Source of the DNA: Saccoglossus kowalevskii
Lineage: Eukaryota > Hemichordata > Enteropneusta > Harrimaniidae
Assembly (NCBI RefSeq): GCF_000003605.2
Contig: NW_003144794.1
Coordinates: 9,446 to 35,699, forward strand
Length of the DNA stretch: 26,254 nt
Direction: 5' to 3'
The notes beneath the pieces were generated by a model. It was not told where the DNA came from, made no database searches, and worked only from the letters and a program-made list of their open reading frames with translations. Positions 1-9,000 of the stretch are shown piece after piece. The position numbers and the translations under genes are program-made. Each line of letters begins with the position of its first letter. The stretch's first letter is position 1.

Positions 1-7
1 CTGCCTA

Positions 8-75
8 AATTCACTACGTTCAAATACCCACCATAGACTCCGGTCAGTCAAAATGACTATTTTGAACTGTAGGCA
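8..75. repeat. Left inverted terminal repeat of the DIRS element
   Basis: The reverse complement of 8-75 matches 4995-5060 nearly base for base. By eye there is one 2-base indel and two or three mismatches. Similarity stops outside position 8 and inside position 75. Confidence 0.85.
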
Positions 76-178
76 GTCTGACGCCGATAGGTGGCGGGTT
101 TTCTGAGCAAACAGAAAATTATGAAAGTCTTTTCTCAGTCCGGGATAAACACTCTACAGTAATCACTCAATACCTTAG

Positions 179-1048
179 TTAGGGCCCAAAAAGGGTGGTG
201 TCTTCCCTTGCCTGTGCTGTCCCCGGAGCAAGAAGCCAAAATGCTGCTACGGTGACAGGGTTCGGTGTGCCCGAGAAAGCTAGACCCCAACCCAATTCTG
301 GGGGTAGTGAGCTTTCGAAGTAAAGACCGAAACAGTTCTGCATGAGGGCATAGGCCGCAAAGCGGGACCTGGGAGCTTTCGGGGAGTGCTGATGGTAGAG
401 AAATCTGTCCGTAAAAAATGCCGAGACTGACTTATTGCCGATGCGCAAGGACCCTTGTGGTCGTTCGGGCTGGGTCAGCAAACCAAGACTGACCCTGGGA
501 TTTGGTTCTAGACGAGAAACCTGATTCGTGTCTTTAGCACAACTTGATTGTCCATAACGGCAGTACATCATCCGAGAATGCCCCCGACAATGCCCCCAGC
601 TCTGGCAGACGCCTACCTGAGGCGAGAGCCAGTAGGAAGACTATTTTCCACGTCAAAAATTTGAGTGGTGCTGATCGGAGAGGCTCAAAAGGCGGTCTGC
701 TTAGAGCAGACAACACAGCCGACAAGTCCCAGTTGGGCGGTTCCCTTGTATGGGGTCTTGGCGTCTGGAAAGCAGTAAATAATCTCCTAATAGAACAATC
801 GGCTAGTCTTGTTCACGTACGTTCTCAATGGTGGGGGACAAGGTCGACCTGCAGCCAACGATCGCTGCGTAGGACAAACCCACTTCGTCAAACAGGTGGA
901 CGAAAGAGCCTGCTACCTGGCCAATAGAGGGATGGTATGGATCAATCTCCCTTCCGCTACACCAATCAGTGTATGCTTGCAGCCTAGAAATGTAGGCCGC
1001 GTTCGTGGAATCCCTGTTCGCCAGGATGTTGGCAGCCCGCTCAGATGA
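179..1048 (-). pseudogene. DIRS tyrosine recombinase remnant
   Basis: On the minus strand 1048-800 encodes an N-terminal core-binding segment (SERAANILA, RLQAYTDWC, HPSIGQVAGSFVHLFDE, GLSYAAI) typical of DIRS recombinases. After a frame change, 785-534 encodes NWDLSAVLSALSRPPFEPL, LKFLTWKIVFLLALASGRR and ELGALS, the start of the catalytic domain. The arginine pair in SGRR is the likely first catalytic position. A further frame change leads to 571-179, where family resemblance is weak and the HxxR and tyrosine positions cannot be picked out. At least two frameshifts and one stop make it inactive. This protein class would normally integrate the circular DIRS DNA. Confidence 0.75.
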
Positions 1049-1107
1049 AGCTTTCGTATGTGCGTGTCAACTGAGAGCCTCTATGTCTGAAAGTGATACC
1101 CGCTGGG

Positions 1108-1525
1108 CTAGTTGGTAGTGCGCCGTCTGGTTGGGATGGCAGCTCCGGTAAGTCCGGAAGCACTACTGGTGTTTCGACTAGCATTTCTGACAGAAGTGGA
1201 AACTAGGCCTTGCTTGGTCAATCGGGTGCGACCAATGATAATATGCAGGTGTGCACCTGTCGAAGTTTTCTCCGGTGCCGGGTGAACTAGCGGGAAGGGA
1301 GGAAAGGCGTACACAACTAAGTGGGTCCATGGGGTTAGCAAAGCGACTCTGGCCCAGGCTTCTTGAGTCTGTTGATATGGTGGTCCTGAAACTAATGCGG
1401 GGGCCATATCCTTGGGCTTGTTCGTCCAATAGATGCGCTCCCCAACCCTGGGGGGAGGCATCTGTTACCAGAGTCATACCTGCGGTGAGTGGGTCCAAGG
1501 GGGCCCCCTGTCCGAGGTCGACCAC
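1108..1525 (-). pseudogene. DIRS RNase H remnant with internal deletion, and linker to recombinase
   Basis: The frame from 1525 encodes PLTAGMTLVTDASPQGWGAH, the TDAS..GWGAHL block at the start of DIRS-type RNase H domains. Soon after GYGP the text jumps, in another frame, to PWTHLVVYAFPPFPLVHPAP. That is the conserved linker normally found well beyond RNase H. The middle of the domain, including the usual acidic and TDN positions, is missing. The simplest reading is an internal deletion plus a frameshift. What follows (TGAHLHIIIGRTR) continues the linker toward the recombinase. Confidence 0.7.
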
Positions 1526-1786
1526 CAGGGCAAGGCTTCCTTCACTTGGTCAAAGATCGAAACCTGCCTATCTAGTTCCCATAGGAGAGCTCGGCATTAT
1601 AACAAGCGTTATACCAGGCAGCTGCATAGTGTGGCCTCTGGAACGTCCCTTCGAACCAAGGTCATCATTCTGATGATCCGCATTAGTTCTGGGAGGGACA
1701 CTGAGGGAACGCTGACTAGGCGTTCTGCTAGGCTGCTTAGCGCTAAGCAACACGCTTGAAATAGCTATACCAAACTTAACTCTGTG

Positions 1787-2116
1787 TCAGAACTCCATGC
1801 CTAGGGACACCAACTGCGCATTGGGTTGAGATGGGACTTGTCGATTTACTAACAAGCCCAACTGGTGAAGTAAATCCTGTGTTAGCCTGACGAGTTTGGC
1901 TATTAACCCTTTGTCCGGGTTGTGTAGTAACCAGTCGTCTAGGTACGGATTGAGGTGTACCGACATTTGGTGAAGCAGCAGCACTACCCGTTTCATCACT
2001 CTGGTGAACACGTAAGGCACTGTGCATAACCTGAACAAAATTCTGCCCCGTTGGGCGATTCGAAAGAGATGGCAACTCGCTGGGTGCATCGGTATGTGCT
2101 GGTAGGCCCCACTTAA
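1787..2116 (-). pseudogene. DIRS reverse transcriptase, C-terminal half
   Basis: On the minus strand this open stretch encodes TLSGAYQHIPMHPASCHLF, corresponding to the DIRS motif LDLSxAYxHIPxHP. It continues through YVFTRVMKRVV and NPYLDDWLLH, the YxDD catalytic motif C. The catalytic aspartates of motif C are intact. The motif A region has been cut by the transposon at 2117-2619. It reads directly toward the RNase H remnant, as expected for a DIRS pol region. Confidence 0.82.
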
Positions 2117-2619
2117 AGTGTAATTGAATTGGGCCAATTGACTTTTTTTGTGTGCAAAATTTATTTATAAACAACATTATGAAAAAATATCAAGTGACAA
2201 GGGTATATAAATTGGGTAAACTGTCAATGATATTCCCAAATTGGGCCACGCACCCATCTCTTGTCACCTTCAAGTTTTTCCGGCATTACGAGTGTTGCCG
2301 AAATGGCGCCAGCAGGAGATAGCTAGCAGACAGGATAGTTTACCATTTTCCATACGCACGCGTTTAGTAAACCAGCATATACAATGAGCTACCACGATCG
2401 TTATCATGGCGAAACGCCGTGTTGTTGGCGGGTGCAGCAACACACACGGCGATCGCGCAAGTCTTTATGCGTTGAAAGGATTCAAATTTACGATATCAGT
2501 GGACCAAAGTTGTCAAGAACACTAGGAAATATTGGGATGGACCTTCTCCTTATAACGTTATCTGCAGTGCCCATTTTACGCCTGTATCATTTATCAGTAG
2601 TCACTTGTCCCAATTCACT
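2117..2619 (+). mobile_element. Kolobok-like THAP transposon copy, 503 bp, TTAA target duplication
   Basis: TTAA flanks the element at 2113-2116 and 2620-2623. The ends are imperfect inverted repeats: AGTGTAATTGAATTGGGCCA on the left, against the reverse complement of the right end, AGTGAATTGGGACAAGTGAC. The interior carries a broken THAP domain frame. TTAA duplications together with THAP-encoding frames are established features of the Kolobok superfamily. PiggyBac also uses TTAA but lacks THAP domains and has different ends. No transposase is present, so this is a non-autonomous or heavily deleted copy. It interrupts the DIRS reverse transcriptase and is therefore younger than the DIRS insertion or arrived within its source copy. 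Confidence 0.65.
2406..2592 (+). pseudogene. THAP zinc-finger domain remnant
   Basis: From the ATG at 2406 the frame encodes MAKRRVVGGCSNTHGDRASL and then ISVDQSCQEH before a stop at 2523. A one-base shift then continues as KNTRKYWDGPSPYNVICSAH and FTPVSF. Together this covers a THAP domain (C-x4-C ... C-x2-H, DNA-binding). The second cysteine and the final CSAH pair are present. The first zinc-binding cysteine of the usual CVVGGCSN pattern is arginine here. Loss of that ligand plus the frameshift means it cannot fold as a working THAP finger. THAP domains occur in Kolobok, P-type and related transposons and in host THAP proteins; the flanking TTAA favours the first. Confidence 0.75.
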
Positions 2620-2623
2620 TTAA

Positions 2624-2907
2624 GACTAGTGGGGCTAGCCAATCGAAACGGTGGATGGAGAGAAGAACCCTGAATGGCGTCTCCATGTGGAACCGATCGA
2701 GGAGCACATACTGATTCAGTCTGCCTTGGTCCAGAACTGGACGCCCGCCACTTGTCGATTTGGTACTACGAACACATTTGGGTAGAAGCCTCTACTTCCT
2801 GCCTGATTGCTTCCGCCTTGCGGGAGTCTCCTGGCAGTGCCCAATAAGGGAGACACTGACGGGGGAGATGGAGATTTCAGCGGTATCCCGTAACAGGATG
2901 TCACCAC
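2624..2907 (-). pseudogene. DIRS reverse transcriptase, N-terminal half
   Basis: The minus strand encodes GFYPNVFVVPNRQ at 2907-2716, the typical GxxSxxFVVPKKxGxxRPV segment that opens DIRS reverse transcriptases. After a stop, CSSIGSTWRRHSGFFS and FDWLA lead to 2624, where the inserted element begins. Removing 2117-2619 and one TTAA copy joins this half to the other in the correct reading phase, at the place where motif A should be. This confirms that the two halves were once continuous. Confidence 0.75.
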
Positions 2908-3970
2908 CTGGAAAGGTCCAGGGATCGGTCACCCGCTGTCTCCAAACCGGACTACATCAGCGCAATCTGTGTACAAGAATATGTGGCCATGGGTTAGGCA
3001 GTTGCGAGGAGGGGGGGGGGCTCTATTCTCTCATGAGACGAGTTCCCAAAGGCCTGAAGTAGTCACTATGTGACCTGGAGAAGGGCAAGGAGCCACCACC
3101 TGGCTCTTTCCCTGGGGCGTGCCACTACTCTTCCCTCCTGTGGAAGGGTACGAGTGCTTGCCTCTTGGCCGACTCTGGCTAGCGGACGACGCCTTAGGGC
3201 ATTGTGTTTTCTGTGCTTGGGGTGTCCTCCGCTTACCCTTAGCTGGGGCATCTGGCTAGCGGATTCGATCTGAACCCTCTGGTTCATTGCACTCCAAAGC
3301 TCCAAGACTGTACCCACCATTCCCCGAACAAAGAGGGTGGAAGATGTCCAGTCTGCATCACTGGGTGGGGACGTACCCCCTGACTCAGCTTGCCGGCGAA
3401 AACATGCATGTCTAGGAGGCTGGTGCGTTCTGCCTTCGAGGTCTCAGAGTCCTAGGCACGCACAATAATGTGCTCAAGCAACTCTGCCCTCAGGGCGTGA
3501 TGGATAGTCTCAGATTGAGCTGGCGAGAATGCCCATGGAACGAGCTGTCCCCCTTTACCCGGTCTGCCCAATGGAAATTCGTGGTACCGGGGGTCTGGGG
3601 AAAGAGCCTTGGGATCCGGTTGAGGGTATTTTGGTCTCATCCCACACTTTTGGGACTGATCCCAAAACCACATGGACCGGGTAGCGTTTGGTCCAGCGGA
3701 AAGTGTGGCATAAGATTTTACCCCACCCAAGGGCCTTAAGCGTTACCTCCTCCGCGGTTGACCAATGTCCGCCCATCAACACAGTTTGTGCGCCCTTTGT
3801 CCCACTGCGCAATCGGACGAACAGGGAGAGACGTGCCGACGGGGTTGCCTTGGATTCCGATGCCCGTGATCTCATAAGCGTTAAAGCAACTGAAAGTGGT
3901 CACCTTAGGACCAGGGGTGGGGTATTTACATCGTATAACTAAGATCGATGAAACTCTGTATCACGAGTCG

Positions 3971-4405
3971 TTATGGATGGAAGACTGAGGGACCGCCCGA
4001 GGTACCGGTTGTATCTGACGCGAGCGAACTGTGTCTCTTTTTCACTTTAAATATGTGAGAGAAAGTGTGTTCGACTGTGCGTCTCATGACGGGGTCGGTT
4101 CCCTCTGGGGATGCCCATGGGTCGGTAAGAAGGGAGTCAAAACCCACAACCGAGGCCAGACACAAAGGTAAATTCGTTACCGTTGTACCATTACAGCGTG
4201 ACAAACCCTGGCTGGCTGAAAGTAGGGGGGAGTCAACGTGTTCCCCGCCCTGAAAGCCCTGCCTCAAGATCGTAGGCTTGGCTGCCAGCACCCCGTTGGC
4301 ATTCAGTGCCCGAGGCTCCAGAGGAGGCCCAGTGCAATTAGCCTGAGCCTCGGCCTCACCCAAATTGCCTTCAAGGCAAAGACCCCAAACCTTGCATGCA
4401 GCCAC
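3971..4405 (-). pseudogene. Possible gag-like remnant of the DIRS element
   Basis: This is an open stretch of 144 codons in the position expected of DIRS gag, upstream of the reverse transcriptase on the minus strand. It begins near MAACKVWGLCLEGN and has a few cysteines but no clear zinc knuckle. No homology is recognised, and the assignment rests on position and G+C content. DNA at 2908-3970 belongs to the same element but holds only short broken frames and a run of ten or more G at 3009-3020. Confidence 0.35.
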
Positions 4406-4994
4406 GGCGAAAAAGCATGTCGGATACAGGTTCTATGCTGGTCAATTCTGAATATAACCACTGCACAGTCTACTCAAAAACGAGGAGACCAAAAAATGGC
4501 AGCGAGTCATGGAGCTGTCATTACATCTATTCATTCCTAAATACGTAGATCAAGCATAAAATGAAGACGACATGCATGAGGGAAGCGAATTACAGTAGTA
4601 AAAGGTGACGTAACACAATCAACAAGTGATTAAGCTACAAGGTCCAGGTTTTATTTCTTTGTTGTGAAAAATGCTACACACAAAGGGGAAAACGACAAGA
4701 GTAAAAATGACAAGAAAAAACTTATCCTACCAGCTACAATGTTGCGTGCCGCCCAGTGGCAACAACCGAAGCCAGAAAGCCGGACAAGAAAAAAGCAAGC
4801 GATTCAGGAAGAGCTCGCTAAATTTCATCTCCATTCGATGCGGAGAAGAAGCAGAGTGATTGTCCAGCCGTTAATGGCGCTGCCATATGGCCTCTGTCAC
4901 GTGGTTTGGGACGCAAGAGAAGAGAATCTTGGGCTCATGGGGCTTCCGCTGACCTAGATTCTATCTCTCCGTCATTGGCAGAATTGCTGATTAA
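4406..4994. other. DIRS 5' leader region, no gene seen
   Basis: This stretch lies between the possible gag remnant and the right terminal repeat. It contains short plus-strand open frames rich in lysine and arginine (4664-4957), but they run against the element's orientation and resemble nothing known. It may be the untranslated leader. Confidence 0.35.
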
Positions 4995-5060
4995 TGCCTA
5001 CAGTTCAAAAGTCATTTTGACTGACCGGAGTCTATGGTGGGTAATTGAACATAGTGAATT
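4995..5060. repeat. Right inverted terminal repeat of the DIRS element
   Basis: It matches the reverse complement of 8-75 (shared core CATTTTGACTGACCGGAGTC). On the minus strand this is the 5' end of the element. Similarity ends at 5060 and A+T-rich host intron follows. Confidence 0.85.
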
Positions 5061-5982
5061 GAACTTTGTGAGTGATGGTGCTATGCTACTCCTCTAGGAA
5101 TATAATCACTCTGTCACATTTGTTTTTACTGATCCCAAGGAGGGTCACCAGTAGGAACTTACAAAGGGTGTGTGACGCGCCCAAGGGAGTATATATAAAT
5201 TATGTTTCATATTGGGCAAGCCTTTTGTACTATGATTTTGAACTAGTGTACATTGTTATGTTCAGTTGACCATAAATTATGATTTATTATGCATTTCCAC
5301 GATTGGGTTTTGGTTTGCACTGAAGTTGAATATAAAATACTGTTAGCTGCAGGTAATGTGAGTGCTAATAACTGTAAGTTTTAGTGCTGTCGTTTCTTGG
5401 GGAAGGCAAGGAATGTGCGAGATGTAAACACAGCATGTACATAAAAACTACATGTAAGAACGACATTTTTGCTTCTATTGGAAAAGAAAGAAGCACATAT
5501 GGTGACTGGGAATATGGTAATAATGTTCTAAATACAGGCTTTGAAGCCAGTTGGGCACGTATGAACTGGAACTGAGGTTTCTAACAAGTAAATATACAGT
5601 GTTGTAAGGGCATTAACAATTGTAGACAGTGTAAGTATGTGTAAGGCAACAAATAATAGTGTTTAAGGCAACCATGTGTGGTTACATTATTGTTGGGGTT
5701 CACCCAATGGACAATTTTGGCTGGGCCGGCAATTTTATTCATATTTTGGTTGTTGTGTGCTCAACCTAATTGGGGCTTAAAGTTTTAGAGTCAAAAAATG
5801 TAACTTATTTTTCACACTACCTGGAATGCAAGAGATTAAAAAATACAATTCTTTTATATAATTTTAGTTTCACAAATGTAGATACAAATTTACATTACCA
5901 CAATTGGTACTTTTATTTCAGGTTGACTAAGTGAAAACTTTAAAAACTAATACCAGATAATGGAAAGAGATTGCACACTAAC
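5061..5982. other. A+T-rich intronic stretch, nothing recognised
   Basis: This lies between the DIRS right end and ATP5F1C exon 6. No exon of the missing gamma C-terminus, no repeat pair and no RNA gene was seen. Short open frames here (for example 5384-5575 plus) show no family resemblance. Confidence 0.6.
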
Positions 5983-6047
5983 CTGAATTTGAAATGGCAT
6001 CAACAGTGAACACAGGTACAGTTGTTGTCTGAAAGGACACCACAGAC
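5983..6047 (-). CDS. ATP5F1C: ATP5F1C exon 6: strand before the C-terminal helix
   Basis: This 65-base exon has acceptor TTCTTACAG and donor GTTAGT. It encodes [21 protein letters not shown], matching the SVISYKTEEKPIFSL region of the family. It is the last gamma exon found in the window. No exon for the following segment was found in 5061-5982 or inside the retrotransposon to the left. Confidence 0.9.
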
Positions 6048-9000
6048 CTGTAAGAAATCCAAATGATGAATTAGTAAACACAATGCTTGTTTAAAGCTTA
6101 CAGTTGCATCATAATTAACAGTACTGTGGCACTGATTGGTTATATTTAATATACTTACTTGAATCTGTTATAATATAGTTTTCCCACATCAAACTCAAAG
6201 CCACTTTCTACAATGGCATTAGCTATGTTGGCAGCATCACCAAATGTTGAAGGTTTCTTACCAATATTGGAAACATGAAATAACATCTTGTCACTGAAGA
6301 CTCTGTGGATAGGAACAAAATAATTTATACACCGTAAAAGACCTAATATAAACCATAGTTTATATTACAATGCATCAATTTAAAAATTGGGGTCAAAAGC
6401 TCAAGTTCGGGGTATGGTTTATATTACGTACATATTGCAATCACTAAATGGGCGTGGTCATTCCCTACCCCCACAATACATGCACAAAACAAACAATACA
6501 TCGTACAATCTCTTGAACAGGCATCAGAAAGAAGAACAGAAGTTTCAAATAAAAACCAACACGAATGCATTGCTGAGTAATATATGATCACAGTAGTGCA
6601 ATCGGCCATGCTGCGGTTCACAAGTAAATAACTTACTTGTTTTCGAAGTTTGAAATTGTTGTCAATGATTATTACTCAGTAGTGATTATAATAATGCACG
6701 AAAAATAAATTTGTTGAATTGTTATGTAATGCTAGTAAAATTCAACTGAGATTAACTGTAAGAATGATTTTGGTCACATGTAAACGCTTGATGCGACACG
6801 ACATTCGGCCATCTTTGATTCAATTGCGAAAAAGTTGTCATGGACATGTATCCTAACATGTATAATCTATGTACTAAGTTTGAATGAAAACTGACAAAGC
6901 ATGACCAAACTACAACATTTTCAAAAAACAAGATGGCTGCCAGTCGGCCATTTTGAATAGAATCGCTAAACCACTGCATGTGCATATGTCCCACATAAAG
7001 TACTAGGCACATGCAAAGAATGAACGAAATTAGTCCAAAGGATTCTGAAATACAACTCTGGATGGACACGCGCATGGCCAGACGAACCGATGAACGCATG
7101 CATGCACAGACGGTCAGAGGACATGTATCCTAACATGTATAATCTATGTACCAAACTTGAATGCAAATTGACAAAGCATGTGTAAAATGCAACATTTTCA
7201 AAAAACAAGATGGCTGCCAGTCGGCCATTTTGAATCGAATCGCTAAACCACTGGATGTGCATATGTCCCACATAAAGTACTAGACACATGTAAAGAATGA
7301 ACAGAATTGATCCAAATGATTCTAAAATACGACTCCGGATGGACGGACGGACGCACATATTTATTTTTGAAACTTACGAAACACTGAAGTATTCATAAGG
7401 AGTATTGACAAAGGTTGCTGTTCGAACAAAAACAGTTTCACTGCGCGTTTGACATCTCATAGCTGAACAATAAATAGGTATGAATATTTTTTAGGCACGT
7501 GGTCGAAACAAATGAATAGGATTAGGAACAATGCCATTTTGGACCAGCTGGTTGAAACAATGAAGTTGGTCATGGTCTTGTTGAATTGGGGGTGCGGTTA
7601 GTAATACCGGTAAGGTACTTTTCATGTTTTCACTGCACACCAAATTTCGGCTTTGGGGGTGCAGTTACTATTATGTATGCGGTTTACATTAGGACTTTAA
7701 CGGTACACAAAGAAAAATTGACACCGTGAATGTATTCAAGACAATCTTCTAAAACGTCAGGTAACAGGGTCTCTTTATATTAAACACGGAAATGACAACT
7801 GATGGCTTACATTAGGTTTTAAGAAAAAACATGAAATTAACATATCACATGTAACACACTACCGCTAAATTCACCAAAAAGCCAGTATTAGATTGCAATC
7901 TGTGTGTGTAATTATAAAGATTAGATCATTTTTTATCATGAACATGCCAAAGTAAAGTGGTACTATGATTTTGTTCAGTTTTCATTGACCAACCTTTGTA
8001 AAATCAGTCTAGATTTGTCACCAATGCAGGCAATTTTGACATCAACATCTGCAGGTTTTTCAGCTACATCAGCTTTAATAGCTTTACATATGCTTGAATG
8101 GATTCCACCACATAATCCACGGTCACTGGACATAGCAACAAGTAGATGGTTGGGTTTAGTCTCATCTTGTGTTATTTCAGCTCTGTTATAGAAAGCTGAA
8201 AGGATAAAAACAGTGATGTTAATATTAGTATTATGCATTTTAGATTGATACCCACAAACAATCTGTATTTGTATCAAAGTATTGCAGTTCAGAACTCTAA
8301 GGGCAACAAACTTCATTCCAAATCTTCTAAGATATATCTTAAAATATGTTATGGAAACTGAAGGAAATATTTGACTGTTAAGTTTAATTATTCACTGGGT
8401 TTTATATTTATACATATTAGTAAATGTGTTTCTATTACAAATTTAAAATCTGTCAAATATCCATGGAAGCTTAAATTTGCTAAAAGGGCATCAAGGCTAT
8501 AGCTTCATGGTTGATAACAGTTTAAAACCCTCTTGCTAGCAGAAGCTGTTGATGACAACAATCACATAGCAGCCACTCATAACAAGTTCCTCTTGTTGAC
8601 ATGTTACTGTCAAATATTTTAGCTGGAATAAATTTTCGCTGATAAGACTTATTGGGTGTTTTGTATGGAATTTATTTTCACTGATACCTGACAAGTTGAA
8701 TGTAAAATATGGGAAAAAGGGTATATTCACTGGATTTTATTTTCACTGAACCTTTCCTTCAGTGAAAATAGCAAAAATTAATTCCAAGTGAAAATAAAGT
8801 ATTTTACAGTGACAATGTGCTGGACCGTTTCTGCCATGGTTACGAGAATAGTAACCATGTTTCTGCCCACTATTTACCGATCACTTGAAAAAAGACTTTA
8901 ATCCTTCAACAACAAAATAGAAACGAAACATAGTCCACAGTTGTACATTTGGGGGTACACCTTTTTTAGCTTTGCCTTTATTCAGTCACGTTTTCAATTT

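Larger units (their letters stand above)
8..5060 (-). mobile_element. Decayed DIRS-type (tyrosine recombinase) retrotransposon
   Basis: The segment is bounded by inverted terminal repeats at 8-75 and 4995-5060 and is visibly richer in G+C than the DNA on its right. Reading on the minus strand it has, in order, a possible gag remnant, reverse transcriptase, a shortened RNase H and linker, and tyrosine recombinase. This order and the inverted ends are the defining layout of DIRS elements, which integrate through a recombinase rather than a DDE integrase. Every coding part has frameshifts or stops, so the copy is dead. A second transposon has split its reverse transcriptase at 2117-2619. It lies left of the last visible ATP5F1C exon and in the same orientation as that gene, so it probably occupies the next intron. 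Confidence 0.85.

Noticed and set aside
544-1759. Plus-strand open frames at 544-927, 809-1048, 1251-1673 and 1433-1759
   Set aside because: They are antisense shadows of the DIRS recombinase and RNase H remnants, which carry the recognisable motifs on the minus strand.
2384-2623. The 79-codon plus-strand frame as a gene
   Set aside because: It is out of frame with both halves of the THAP domain, which occupy the other two frames.
2113-2623. PiggyBac origin for the TTAA-flanked insert
   Set aside because: PiggyBac also duplicates TTAA, but its ends usually begin with CCY-type bases and it does not encode THAP domains.
6752-7358. Minus-strand frames with repeated peptide segments, as a repeat protein
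   Set aside because: The repetition comes from the tandem DNA duplication, the frames are open by chance, and no domain is recognised.
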